A DNA stretch of 64,000 nucleotides from positions 496,001 to 560,000 of the forward strand of contig NZ_QICH01000002.1 of assembly GCF_003194565.2 (NCBI RefSeq), written 5' to 3'. The translations under genes were made by a program, and so were the position numbers. The notes below the pieces were generated by a model, which worked only from the letters and a program-made list of their open reading frames with translations, was not told where the DNA came from and did not search any database. This stretch comes from Kangiella spongicola. GTDB lineage: Bacteria; Pseudomonadota; Gammaproteobacteria; Enterobacterales; Kangiellaceae. Shown here piece by piece: positions 52,341 to 61,365 of the stretch. The number at the start of each line of letters is the position of its first letter. The first letter of the stretch is position 1.

Positions 52341-53081
52341 TTATTTCTGTCTCTGTCTTACGGCTTCAAACAGTGTGACACCTGTTGCTACCGAAACGTT
52401 CAAACTAGAAACCTCGCCAGCCATAGGAATTTTGATAAGGAAGTCACAATTTTCGCGAGTTAAGCGACGCATACCATCGCCTTCGGCGCCCATGACGATA
52501 GCCAAGCCACCTTTTAGGTTGGCTTGATAAATATCCTGCTCCGCTTCGCCGGCAGTACCCGCAATCCAAATATTACGCTCTTGTAATTGCTTCATGGTGC
52601 GAGATAGGTTTGTCACTGGAATAAATGGCACTGACTCTGCCGCACCGCAAGCTACTTTGCGTACCACGTCGGTAATGCTGGCAGCGTTATCCTTCGGCGC
52701 TATTACCATATGAACCCCCGCGGCATCGGCACTACGCAAGCAAGCACCAAGATTGTGAGGATCGGTAACGCCATCCAAAATCAGAATGAACGGCTCCGTA
52801 TCTATCGAATCGAGAATCTCTGGAATGTGTTTCTCATGGAACTGTTTTGCTTTTAATTGATGGCACTCCGCGATAACACCTTGGTGGCGCTGCTTCGTCA
52901 TATCATCAAGCTCTTCTCGATCTTTTTGGATCACTTGAATGTTTTTAGATTGAGCCAGCTTTACTAATTTATGAGCGCGCTGGTCATGGCGGTTTCGCTG
53001 TACAAATAATCGTTGCACACTATCGCTATTACGTTTCAGCAATACTTCAACGGCATGAACGCCATACACTAATTCAGACAT
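52341..53081 (-). CDS. rlmB: 23S rRNA (guanosine-2251-2'-O)-methyltransferase RlmB
   Basis: A 246-residue SPOUT methyltransferase. The N-terminal L30e-like substrate domain (YGVHAVEVLLKRNSDSVQRLFV) precedes motifs ILDGVTDPHNLGACLRSADAAGV, VMGAEGDGM and VSSLNVSVATGVTLFE, which form the knotted SAM site. It methylates G2251 in the peptidyl-transferase P loop. It is 24 nt downstream of rnr, the conserved rnr-rlmB pair. Confidence 0.96.
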   Translation of the reverse strand: MSELVYGVHAVEVLLKRNSDSVQRLFVQRNRHDQRAHKLVKLAQSKNIQVIQKDREELDDMTKQRHQGVIAECHQLKAKQFHEKHIPEILDSIDTEPFILILDGVTDPHNLGACLRSADAAGVHMVIAPKDNAASITDVVRKVACGAAESVPFIPVTNLSRTMKQLQERNIWIAGTAGEAEQDIYQANLKGGLAIVMGAEGDGMRRLTRENCDFLIKIPMAGEVSSLNVSVATGVTLFEAVRQRQK

Positions 53082-53105
53082 ATAAACCTTTCAAATTTGG
53101 GTTAA

Positions 53106-55508
53106 TTAACCGCGGTTTTTCTTACCGCTTTTACCGCGTTTTTTCTTTGTGTTTTTTGAGCCTTTGCCCTTTGTACTTTTTGAATAGCCTGGCTTAGCAC
53201 CACTTCTGCCTTTAGGCTTGCTATCTTTCTTTGACTTTTCTTTTTTTGAAACAGAGCCCGACTTCTTGGCTTTAGCGTAAAGCTTTCTGCGCTCAGAGCC
53301 TTTAACTTCTTCACGTTTTACTTTTTCACGCTCAAGCAATTCAAAGTCAATATTGCGCTGTTCAAGATCAACTTTTCCGACCTTGATTTTTACGCGATCA
53401 CCAACTCTAAAGCTTTGCCCTTTGCGTTCACCAATTAAGCGCATCTTGGTCGCGTCAAAGTGATAATAATCATCACCAAGTTCACTAATGTGAATCAAAC
53501 CTTCGACAAATAGCTCATCCAGTGCAACGAAAATACCAAAGCTGGTGACCGTCGCCACTGTGCCCCAGTATTCTTCGCCAACACGAGTTAACATATATTC
53601 GCACTTCAACCAGTCGACCACATCTCTCGTGGCCATATCAGCGCGACGCTCGGTCATGGAGCAATGCTCTGCATAGGAAACTAATTCTTGGGTAGTGTAG
53701 GCTTTGCCGCGCTCAGAGCCCGTGACCTTACTTTTTTGTAGAAGCGCCTTGATAATTCGATGCACTAACAAATCAGAGTAACGCCTGATAGGTGAAGTAA
53801 AGTGCGTATAAGAGTCAAACGCTAAACCAAAGTGACCTTCGTTTTCAGGGCTATAAACCGCCTGCATCATCGAGCGCAACATCATGGTTTGAATCAACTC
53901 ATAATCCGGGCGCTCTTTAATCGCATCATGTAACTCGCGATAATCTTTTGGCTCAGGCTTATCACCACCGAACAAGAAGATGCCAAGCTCGCCGAGGAAT
54001 GCTCTAAACTTTTCGAGACGTTCTTCCGAAGGGCCTTCATGGATTCTGTAGATGCCTGGCAAATCACTTTTTTCGATAAATTCTGCCGCGGCTACGTTAG
54101 CGCAGATCATACATTCTTCAATGATCTTATGGGCATCATTTCGCGTTCGCCCGACAATATTTTCAATCTTGCGGTTTTCATCAAAAATAATTTGTGTTTC
54201 GGTGGTTTCGAACTCAATCGCACCACGTTTATTTTTAAGTGCTAAGCGAGCTTTGAATAAGTCATACAGCTCTTCGAGTTCTTTAACGCGCGGAGCGTAC
54301 TCTTTTCTTAGCTCTTCATCGCCGTCTAAAATCGCCCACACTTTTTCGTAAGTAAAACGGGCGTGTGAGTGCATTACGGCTGGATAAAAGTCTGTGTCAG
54401 TAACGTTACCTAAAGCATCCAAGTCGAGCTCTGCAACCATGCATAAACGATCAACATCAGGGTTTAGCGAGCAAAGACCGTTGGATAATATTTCAGGTAA
54501 CATCGGCACAACATACTCAGGGAAATAGACCGAGTTACCACGCTCAATCGCTTCTTTATCTAGCGCTGAACCGGGCTGAACGTAATGGCTAACGTCTGCA
54601 ATCGCTACCCAAAGCTTCCAGCCTCCACCTTTTTGCTTTTCGCAATAGACAGCATCATCGAAATCTCGAGCATCAGCGCCATCGATGGTAACAAGTGGCA
54701 ACTTTCTTAAATCTACACGACCTTCCCAGTCTTTATCAGTGACTTCAACTGGAAGTTCAGTCACTTCATTGGTAACGTCTTCTGGCCATTCATGCGGAAT
54801 TTGATGATTACGAATCGCAATTTCAATTTCCATGCCTGCAGATAAGTGGTCACCTAAAACCTCTTTAATAATACCATGAGCATGGCGATTCTTTTTAGGT
54901 CGCTGTACGATTTCTGCGACCACCACCTGACCTATCTCCGCACCAAGCGTATCATCGGGCGAAATAATCAGATCGTGTAAAATACGAGGGTCATCGGAGG
55001 ATACGAAGACTAACCCGCTTTCCTCAAACAGCCGGCCAACAATATGGTTGGTTGAACCGTCGAGTATTTCGACAATACCTGCTTCAGTTCGTCCTCGTTT
55101 ATCAATTTTTTTAACGCGGGCGAGAACTTTGTCACCATGGAACACACTGTGCATTTCTCGTGGTGAGATATACCAGTCGTCGCCACCTTCCTCTAGGGCT
55201 AAGTAACCATAGCCATCTCTGTGCGCTAATATTTTTCCTCGAACCAGATCCGTCGCGTCTACAAGGCAATACTTACCTTTACGGTTGCAGATCAACTGTC
55301 CGTCACGCTCCATCGCATTTAAGCGTTTATCAAGTGCTCTTTTTTGTTCGGGCTTTGTTATTTTTGATTGTTTTGCAATGATTTCAAAAGAGACAGGCTC
55401 ACCGGCCTTTTCCAGCACGGATAAGATAAACTGTCGACTTGCGATTGGGTTTTCGTAACGCTGTGCTTCTAATTCTGCTTGTGGATCTTTATGGGGTTTC
55501 TTTGGCAT
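53106..55508 (-). CDS. rnr: ribonuclease R
   Basis: An 800-residue 3'-5' exoribonuclease that digests structured RNA. An N-terminal winged-helix (SRQFILSVLEKAGEPVSFEIIAKQ) is followed by cold-shock domains (GKILAHRDGYGYLALEEGGDDWYI) and the RNB domain (TIDGADARDFDDAVYCE with the catalytic Asp cluster, and TSPIRRYSDLLVHR). The S1 domain follows (GEEYWGTVATVTSFGIFVALDELFVEGLIHI). The final ~75 residues are a Lys/Ser/Gly-rich basic tail (KKSGSVSKKEKSKKDSKPKG), as in other RNase R proteins. It leads the rnr-rlmB unit. Confidence 0.97.
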   Translation of the reverse strand: MPKKPHKDPQAELEAQRYENPIASRQFILSVLEKAGEPVSFEIIAKQSKITKPEQKRALDKRLNAMERDGQLICNRKGKYCLVDATDLVRGKILAHRDGYGYLALEEGGDDWYISPREMHSVFHGDKVLARVKKIDKRGRTEAGIVEILDGSTNHIVGRLFEESGLVFVSSDDPRILHDLIISPDDTLGAEIGQVVVAEIVQRPKKNRHAHGIIKEVLGDHLSAGMEIEIAIRNHQIPHEWPEDVTNEVTELPVEVTDKDWEGRVDLRKLPLVTIDGADARDFDDAVYCEKQKGGGWKLWVAIADVSHYVQPGSALDKEAIERGNSVYFPEYVVPMLPEILSNGLCSLNPDVDRLCMVAELDLDALGNVTDTDFYPAVMHSHARFTYEKVWAILDGDEELRKEYAPRVKELEELYDLFKARLALKNKRGAIEFETTETQIIFDENRKIENIVGRTRNDAHKIIEECMICANVAAAEFIEKSDLPGIYRIHEGPSEERLEKFRAFLGELGIFLFGGDKPEPKDYRELHDAIKERPDYELIQTMMLRSMMQAVYSPENEGHFGLAFDSYTHFTSPIRRYSDLLVHRIIKALLQKSKVTGSERGKAYTTQELVSYAEHCSMTERRADMATRDVVDWLKCEYMLTRVGEEYWGTVATVTSFGIFVALDELFVEGLIHISELGDDYYHFDATKMRLIGERKGQSFRVGDRVKIKVGKVDLEQRNIDFELLEREKVKREEVKGSERRKLYAKAKKSGSVSKKEKSKKDSKPKGRSGAKPGYSKSTKGKGSKNTKKKRGKSGKKNRG

Positions 55509-55589
55509 ATATTATTCCTAATTTTTTTATATTGTATCTATTAACGTCCTCGCTGACCAAGTCTAAATAGATTTAAACTGATTATAAGA

Positions 55590-55618
55590 CAAAAAAGCGA
55601 CCCTTAGGTCGCTTTTCA
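55590..55618 (-). terminator. terminator of the small lipoprotein gene
   Basis: AAGCGACC-TAAG-GGTCGCTT stem with TTTTTT on the minus strand, 30 nt past the stop, upstream of rnr. Confidence 0.8.
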
Positions 55619-55645
55619 GTATGATTTAACAACATTTTAACGTTA

Positions 55646-55936
55646 CTAGCCCTTTTTCGACTCTCGAATATAAAAGCGAGCTTTTTCTGCATTATCAACG
55701 CAGGCGTCATAACTTTCGAATGTTTGGTTAGTTTTCGCTGCCGTCAGTAAACTCGCAGCTTTGGTGTAATTCACAGTCCCTGCGAAGCCTTCGCTTTTAG
55801 CAAAGTTTAACTCTTTATAGGCAGTATCAACAGCCTGGCGACATTGCTCTGCGCTGTAACCTTTTCGAGCACCTGCGCACGCTGTCAGCACTAGAGTTGC
55901 GATAACTATGACCATAAGTACCATCAAATTCTTCAT
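55646..55936 (-). CDS. small lipoprotein of unknown function
   Basis: A 96-residue protein with signal MKNLMVLMVIVIATLVLTAC and lipobox Cys20. The mature helical part contains GYSAEQCRQAVDTAYKELNFAKSEGFAGTVNYTKAASLLTAAKTNQTFESYDACVDNAEKARFYI, split here for reading: two Cys and an 'A..AA....Y..A....A..A' repeat pattern as in DUF4398-type helical hairpins. A near-ideal AGGAGGTCAAG site suggests strong expression. Transcribed alone, with its own terminator. Confidence 0.75.
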   Translation of the reverse strand: MKNLMVLMVIVIATLVLTACAGARKGYSAEQCRQAVDTAYKELNFAKSEGFAGTVNYTKAASLLTAAKTNQTFESYDACVDNAEKARFYIRESKKG

Positions 55937-56079
55937 TCTTGACCTCCTCTGTGTTACATGATGTACAAGAGTTTACCTTAAAATATTTGAAATTTAACAA
56001 AGTATCTCTCAAGTCTTACATCAAATAGGGTAACGCGATATGATTAATATATCCTTAATACAGGCCGTAGAGACACATT

Positions 56080-57501
56080 TTGAATTTAAGTCTTCCAAAA
56101 TTTAACAATTCCAGTGTATTAGTTATAGGCGATATCATGCTCGACCGCTACTGGTATGGCGATACTGGCCGTATTTCGCCAGAAGCCCCAGTACCCGTGG
56201 TTAATGTGAACAATACCGAAGATCGCGCAGGTGGAGCGGGCAACGTCGCTTTAAACATTGCCATTCTCGGTTGTGATGTCACTCTATGCGGTATTACTGG
56301 TGATGATGAAGCAGCACAAAGCCTCGAAGAAATACTGCAACATCAGCAAGTTCGTTGTCATTTTGAAAAGCGCACACATCAACAAACCATCACTAAACTT
56401 AGAGTGATGAGCCGCAGTCAGCAATTACTCAGAGCCGACTTTGAAAAAGACTTCTCACTTAGCAATGGCCTAGACATCGAACATATTCGAAAACTTATCG
56501 AGCAACACGATGTAGTGGTTCTTTCAGACTACGGCAAAGGCACTTTATCCGATCCGCAACCGATTATTCAGGCCGCTCTTGTCGCCGGAAAACCTATCAT
56601 CGTCGATCCTAAGGGCTCGGATTTTAGCAAATACCGCCAAGCAACTTTGATTACCCCGAATCAATCAGAGTTTGAAGCGATCGCAGGAAAACCTGATTCT
56701 GAGGAATCTTTCTTAGAGCTTGCTAAGAAAACCCGTCAATCTCTTAGCATAGACAGCTTATTGGTAACGCGTAGCGAAAAAGGTATGGCGCTATTTAGTG
56801 CCAATCAGGAGCCTTACTTGCAACCGACACAAGCTCGCGAAGTTTATGACGTTACAGGTGCTGGCGATACAGTGGTAGCCACTTTAGCTGGTTCGATGGC
56901 CGCTGGCGCGACACTTCGAGAAGCTGTACAGATCGCCAATCTAGCTGCAGGAGTAGTGGTTGGCAAGCTCGGCACTGCAACAGTCACCACTCAAGAATTA
57001 AGCTATGCCATGTTGCAGCAGCAACCGCTTGAAAAAGGTGTGCTCACCGAACTACAAATCATTCAACTGATTCGCCAAGCAAAGGCCTCAGGCGAGAAAA
57101 TTGTAATGACCAATGGTTGTTTCGATATTCTCCACTCTGGGCACGTTTCATATTTGAAGCAAGCAGCCAAACTTGGCGATCGCTTAATTGTCGCCGTTAA
57201 TAGCGATGATTCCGTCAAAAGGCTAAAAGGGCCAAGCCGACCAATAAACCCCAGCGAGCAGCGCATGACTGTTCTAGCAGAATTGGCAAGCGTCGATTGG
57301 GTCGTTGAGTTCACCGAAGACACGCCACAGCGATTGATTGAAGCTCTTGCTCCTGATGTCTTAGTCAAGGGCGGCGATTATAAGGTCGAAGAAATTGCTG
57401 GCTCAGAAAGTGTCCTAGCAAATGGCGGTGATGTTATTATTTTAGATTTTATTGACGGCGTTTCTACCACTAAAATTATAGATAAGAGTAAAAGATCCTG
57501 A
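56080..57501 (+). CDS. hldE: bifunctional heptose kinase/adenylyltransferase HldE
   Basis: A 473-residue enzyme for ADP-L-glycero-D-manno-heptose, needed for the LPS inner core. The N-terminal PfkB-type kinase half contains GDIMLDRYWYGDTGRISPEAPVPVV, GGAGNVALNIA and VTGAGDTVVATLA. The C-terminal cytidylyltransferase-type half contains TNGCFDILHSGHVSYLKQA and VNSDDSVKRLKGPSRP. The start is TTG: no ATG or GTG fits, and the next residues (NLSLPKF) align with the usual N-terminus. Rare starts like this often limit expression. Confidence 0.95.
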   Translation: MNLSLPKFNNSSVLVIGDIMLDRYWYGDTGRISPEAPVPVVNVNNTEDRAGGAGNVALNIAILGCDVTLCGITGDDEAAQSLEEILQHQQVRCHFEKRTHQQTITKLRVMSRSQQLLRADFEKDFSLSNGLDIEHIRKLIEQHDVVVLSDYGKGTLSDPQPIIQAALVAGKPIIVDPKGSDFSKYRQATLITPNQSEFEAIAGKPDSEESFLELAKKTRQSLSIDSLLVTRSEKGMALFSANQEPYLQPTQAREVYDVTGAGDTVVATLAGSMAAGATLREAVQIANLAAGVVVGKLGTATVTTQELSYAMLQQQPLEKGVLTELQIIQLIRQAKASGEKIVMTNGCFDILHSGHVSYLKQAAKLGDRLIVAVNSDDSVKRLKGPSRPINPSEQRMTVLAELASVDWVVEFTEDTPQRLIEALAPDVLVKGGDYKVEEIAGSESVLANGGDVIILDFIDGVSTTKIIDKSKRS

Positions 57502-57506
57502 TGTAA

Positions 57507-57545
57507 AAACGCCTCTACTGGTTGGCCAGCAGAGGCGTTTCATTA
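57507..57545. terminator. terminator between hldE and the Yip1 gene
   Basis: AAACGCCTCT...AGAGGCGTTT with an inner CTGG/CCAG stem, between convergent genes; T- and A-rich flanks. Confidence 0.75.
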
Positions 57546-57557
57546 ACAATATTCAAA

Positions 57558-58154
57558 TTAACGAGTAAACATCGGGCCAACGCCATTCGCCCAGAATAGT
57601 ACGCTAATCGCCAAACCGCCTACCACTAACACCAGGCCCACCGTAATAATAGAATTGGAGAAGAAAAAAGCTTTATCTTCGTCAATATCCATCATAATTG
57701 GTGTTCCCAGAAATAGAAGTCGAACGGAATACGCAATGGCAAGTAAAGTTAATAGTAAATCCATCCAAAGTAATGGATAAGCACTAAACACACTAACAAG
57801 AAATAAGGGAATACACGAATAACTGACTAGCGCAAAACAATCAGCCAAACTTGCTTTAGAGCCATAAGTTTTGGCCATCCAATGAATAAATCGAGAATAG
57901 ACGTAAGCAGCGAGTAAAATTGCGATATAAGCAACTATTGCGATGCCTAGTGCGCTCTCCCAAGTGAGTTTTACTGGTGGTTCATCACCAATTCTCCAAC
58001 CACTATAAACAGCACCGATAAAGCCAAACAATGGCGGTAACAGCGCCATTACTAATAAAAGCCTAAAGTAAACCTGAGGAATCGTGAAGTTTCTTTTTTT
58101 TATGTTTTGCCATGTTTTAACTGGGTTATACAACATATTAAATCTATTTTTCAT
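57558..58154 (-). CDS. Yip1 domain inner-membrane protein
   Basis: A 198-residue protein with five predicted helices. It begins MLYNPVKTWQNIKK, the common lead-in to bacterial YIP1 domains, and has YSCIPLFLVSVFSAYPLLWMDLLLTLLAIAYSVRLLFLGTP-like core (helices 4-5). Function in bacteria is unknown. It lies 18 nt after fnr on the same strand and may be read through from it. Confidence 0.82.
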   Translation of the reverse strand: MKNRFNMLYNPVKTWQNIKKRNFTIPQVYFRLLLVMALLPPLFGFIGAVYSGWRIGDEPPVKLTWESALGIAIVAYIAILLAAYVYSRFIHWMAKTYGSKASLADCFALVSYSCIPLFLVSVFSAYPLLWMDLLLTLLAIAYSVRLLFLGTPIMMDIDEDKAFFFSNSIITVGLVLVVGGLAISVLFWANGVGPMFTR

Positions 58155-58172
58155 TCTGATTCCTCTTTATTT

Positions 58173-58880
58173 TTAGTTACAGCGGGTCCCCGCTAATTTG
58201 CTCAAACCCGTCATATCCTCAATCGTTATTTCTTTGTCTTTTATTGAAATATACTTCCTATCTTGTAACTTCGAAAACAAACGGCTGACAGTTTCGACCG
58301 CCAAGCCTAAATAATTAGCCATATCATTACGCGTCATTGTGAGATTAAAGCAGTCTCTTGAAAGACCTCTACTCGCAAAGCGACTGGATAAGTTCATTAA
58401 AAATGCAGCTAAACGCTCGTCAGCACTTTTTTTGTTAAGCAACAACATGAGCTCCTGATCATCATGGATCTCTTTACTCATCACTCTTATCAACTGCTGC
58501 CTTAAACCAGGGATTTCTCCAGAAAGCATCTCTAGTTTACTGTATGGAATAGTGCAAACAGATGAAGTTTCAATTGCCTTAGCCATACTCGGATGCATTT
58601 CGCGACTAATTGCATCAAGACCAATAATCTCCCCCGGCAAATGAAAGCCCGTAACTTGCTCTACGCCGTCCTCTGAAATGGTATATGACTTAATACAACC
58701 AGAACGGACCGCATATATAGCTTCAAAGTCATCACCCGCTCGAAATAGCATTTCATTTTTATTGAGCGGTTTTTTTCTTTGAATAATGCTGTCTAAGTGC
58801 TCGATTTCAGACTCCACGAGCATAACCGGCAAACAAAGTTGGTTAATACTGCAACTTTGGCACTTTATGGAAGGTAACAT
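58173..58880 (-). CDS. fnr: oxygen-sensing regulator FNR (Fnr/Anr/EtrA)
   Basis: A 235-residue CRP/FNR-family activator. Cys7, Cys10, Cys16 and Cys109 have the same spacing (3, 6, 93) as the [4Fe-4S] ligands of E. coli FNR (20, 23, 29, 122), so it should sense O2. The cNMP-like barrel is at about 28-140. The HTH (NLTMTRNDMANYLGLAVETVSRLFSKLQ) carries E..SR, which recognises TTGAT half sites. The window holds two perfect FNR palindromes, one before hemN. Confidence 0.96.
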   Translation of the reverse strand: MLPSIKCQSCSINQLCLPVMLVESEIEHLDSIIQRKKPLNKNEMLFRAGDDFEAIYAVRSGCIKSYTISEDGVEQVTGFHLPGEIIGLDAISREMHPSMAKAIETSSVCTIPYSKLEMLSGEIPGLRQQLIRVMSKEIHDDQELMLLLNKKSADERLAAFLMNLSSRFASRGLSRDCFNLTMTRNDMANYLGLAVETVSRLFSKLQDRKYISIKDKEITIEDMTGLSKLAGTRCN

Positions 58881-58935
58881 TCACACCCCTTAGAAAACTT
58901 TATTCGATAACAGTATATCGTTTAGATTTAATAAT

Positions 58936-60309
58936 TTAAATAGCTGCAGAATATATAGTCATCGATTTTAACTGTTTAAAATGCTGGTCAAAAATCATAC
59001 ATATATTTCGAATCAGCAAACGTCCTGCTTGGCTAACCCGGATTCCCTCGGCAGTTATTTCTGCTAAACCGTCACTAACGATGTCATCGAAGCTATCGAG
59101 TTCGTCTTTGAAATAGTCGCTAAAGACGATGCCATAACGCTTTTCTACCGTACGAAACTCAAGGTTAAACTGACAGATTAAATGCATAATAACGTCGCGA
59201 CGAATCTTGTCATCCTCAGTAAGCTCATAACCACGCCAAGTAGCATACTCGTTGTTGTCGATATGCGCATAATAAGTTTTTAGATCGCGATCATTTTGAT
59301 AATAGCTATCGGACACTTTACTAATCGACGACACGCCCAAACCAATCAAGTCACAATCGGCATTTGTGGTATAGCCTTGAAAGTTTCGGTGCAAATCTCC
59401 GTTTTCTTGTGCCAAGGTGAGCTCGTCGTGAGGAAGCGCAAAGTGGTCCATGCCAATATAAACATAGCCAGCCTCAGTCAACTTCTTGATGGTCATTTCT
59501 AAAATGGCAATTTTTTCACTAGCAGTCGGCAACTCGTCAGCATTTATTCTACGTTGTGGTTTAAAGCGATGCGGTAAATGTGCATAGTTGAAAACCGACA
59601 AGCGATCTGGCGCCATTTCAATGACCTGGCGAATTGTTTCCTCAAAGGTTTCAACCGACTGAAAAGGCAGACCATAGATCAAATCCACGTTGATCGACTC
59701 AAAACCATACTTGCGAGCGTCGAGTAGTGCCTTTCGTGTCATCTCATAAGGTTGGATTCTATTAACTGCTTTTTGTACTTTAGGGTTAAAGTCCTGCACG
59801 CCTAAACTGAGTCGATTAAAGCCAAGTTTTGCCAAAGCCGGAAGTGTTTTTCTATCCATGCTACGAGGATCAATTTCAATTGAAATCTCACTCTTTTCGG
59901 AGAATTTAAATAATTCTTTTAAGCGATCGGTGACCTGTTTAATTTCTTCGTTAGTCAAAAACGTAGGTGTGCCGCCGCCCCAGTGCATTTGGGTCACTAA
60001 ACGACCAGCTAATAACGGCGCGATCTGCTCTGCTTCCTTCAGAAGTGCTTCTATATAATGCGCTGCTTTAGAGCGATCTTTTGTAATGACTTTATTACAA
60101 GCGCAGTAATAGCAAATGTTTTCACAAAAAGGGATGTGGACATAAAGTGAGATTGGCTTTGACTTATCCGACGAATTTAAGACTTCTATCATGTTGGAAC
60201 TTGTGAAGCTTTCATCGAACTGTAGTGCGGTTGGATAAGAGGTATATCGTGGCCCTGAAATGCTGTATTTCTCGATAAGTGCTCTATCCCAGTGTACTTG
60301 ATTATTCAT
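58936..60309 (-). CDS. hemN: oxygen-independent coproporphyrinogen III dehydrogenase
   Basis: A 457-residue radical SAM enzyme for haem synthesis without O2. The cluster motif FCENICYYCAC gives Cys62, Cys66, Cys69 and Cys71, exactly as in E. coli HemN. Further marks are MHWGGGTPTFL, SIEIDPR, RLSLGVQDFN, DLIYGLPFQS and HFALPHDEL. It is preceded by a perfect FNR box centred about 65 nt from the start codon, so it should be induced under low oxygen. Confidence 0.97.
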   Translation of the reverse strand: MNNQVHWDRALIEKYSISGPRYTSYPTALQFDESFTSSNMIEVLNSSDKSKPISLYVHIPFCENICYYCACNKVITKDRSKAAHYIEALLKEAEQIAPLLAGRLVTQMHWGGGTPTFLTNEEIKQVTDRLKELFKFSEKSEISIEIDPRSMDRKTLPALAKLGFNRLSLGVQDFNPKVQKAVNRIQPYEMTRKALLDARKYGFESINVDLIYGLPFQSVETFEETIRQVIEMAPDRLSVFNYAHLPHRFKPQRRINADELPTASEKIAILEMTIKKLTEAGYVYIGMDHFALPHDELTLAQENGDLHRNFQGYTTNADCDLIGLGVSSISKVSDSYYQNDRDLKTYYAHIDNNEYATWRGYELTEDDKIRRDVIMHLICQFNLEFRTVEKRYGIVFSDYFKDELDSFDDIVSDGLAEITAEGIRVSQAGRLLIRNICMIFDQHFKQLKSMTIYSAAI

Positions 60310-60340
60310 AACAAACCCTATTGTAGGAAGTATGAATAAG

Positions 60341-60381
60341 ATCTTAGATTAAAGCCGTTTTGGGCTATTGATCTAGATCAA
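60341..60381 (-). promoter_or_regulatory. FNR box and -10 element of hemN
   Basis: TTGAT-CTAG-ATCAA (60368-60381) is a perfect FNR palindrome. On the minus strand TAAGAT (60346-60341) is a good -10 box. Spacing puts the FNR centre near -41.5 of a predicted start around 60334, the class II activation geometry. Confidence 0.75.
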
Positions 60382-60402
60382 CTATAGCGCACTCATCCCT
60401 TA

Positions 60403-61104
60403 TTAATGGTGATGGTGATGATGTTGGTGCGAGCCCATGTCGTTAGCTGGGACCAACGTGGTGTACATCTGATAGGAGCCCCATACAATAAAGATAATAC
60501 CGATAGTGGTTCTCAGCCAAGGCTTTTTAAACCATTGCAATAACTGCTTCGCAAATACCCCAGTAATATAGAGCGCAGGCAAGGTGCCTAAACCAAAGGC
60601 CAGCATAGTAACGACACCGTTAATAGCACTACCGCTTGCTGCAGAAACCGCAAGGGCACTGTAAACCAAACCACAGGGCAATAGTCCCCATAACAGTCCG
60701 ATCGATGCGGCTTGAGAAAAATTACGAATGGGTAGAAATTTCTTTTGCACAGGTGCCACATATTTCCACAGCTTACCGCCCTGCTTTTCAAGCACTGTCA
60801 GCAAACTCCAGCGCCCCATTAAATACAGCCCCATCATGATGAGCAGAACTGAAGCGGCTATCATTAATACTGGAAAGTCGGTCCAGCGACTCATAACGTC
60901 ACCTAGAGCACCTGTTATGCCGCCAAGTATGGCGTAGCTACATACTCGAAATAGCTGATAGACTAGCGATAAAGTAGCTTGTCGAGATGGCTCACAGCCG
61001 GAACTTAAAGCCACGGTCAGGCCACCACACATCCCCATGCAGTGTGCACTGCCTAGTAAGCCCATGATAAAAGCCGGTAGCCAGATAACAGTGAGTTCAG
61101 TCAT
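60403..61104 (-). CDS. sulfite exporter TauE/SafE-family protein with polyhistidine tail
   Basis: A 233-residue membrane protein with six helices and GLLGSAHCMGMCGGLTVALSSG at the N-terminus, where the HCMGMCGG stretch could bind copper. GLLPCGLVYSALAVSAASGS and FGLGTLPALYITG follow. It belongs to the SafE-type group often encoded with cbb3 oxidase assembly genes. The natural C-terminus is GSHQHHHHHH. Its start overlaps the ccoS end by 8 nt. A role in copper handling for the oxidase is inferred from location, the Cys/Met cluster and the His tail. Confidence 0.85.
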   Translation of the reverse strand: MTELTVIWLPAFIMGLLGSAHCMGMCGGLTVALSSGCEPSRQATLSLVYQLFRVCSYAILGGITGALGDVMSRWTDFPVLMIAASVLLIMMGLYLMGRWSLLTVLEKQGGKLWKYVAPVQKKFLPIRNFSQAASIGLLWGLLPCGLVYSALAVSAASGSAINGVVTMLAFGLGTLPALYITGVFAKQLLQWFKKPWLRTTIGIIFIVWGSYQMYTTLVPANDMGSHQHHHHHH

Positions 61105-61363
61105 CTTGAGCGCCCTTCTTTTTAGTTGCTATTTTCTCACCATCGCTAGCAGCCTCTTCGCTCGACTTGTCATCACCGTTCTTTTCTTCATTAGACGGCT
61201 CTTTACTAGTCGGCCCTTTACTAGACTCACTATCAAATAAAATTCGATGTGCTTCTTTGTCCAAATCAGAATATTGATCCGAGTTTACTGCCCAAAAGAA
61301 TATCGCAATAGCGACCACTAATAGGAAGATAGAGATTGGAATGAGTAAATATAAAGCGTCCAA
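61097..61363 (-). CDS. ccoS: cbb3-type cytochrome oxidase assembly protein CcoS
   Basis: An 88-residue protein starting MDALYLLIPISIFLLVVAIAIFFWAV, the standard CcoS helix, then SDQYSDLDKEAHRILFD. The usual protein stops about there; this one has a ~35-residue Ser/Lys/Glu-rich tail. The start codon is TTG, since no ATG is present and the ccoI stop lies 2 nt upstream. It acts with CcoI in maturing the CuB centre. Confidence 0.9.
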   Translation of the reverse strand: MDALYLLIPISIFLLVVAIAIFFWAVNSDQYSDLDKEAHRILFDSESSKGPTSKEPSNEEKNGDDKSSEEAASDGEKIATKKKGAQDD

Positions 61364-61365
61364 AT

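Noticed and set aside
53102-53314. 70-codon Lys/Arg-rich ORF on the minus strand
   Set aside because: It is another frame of the basic C-terminal tail of RNase R.
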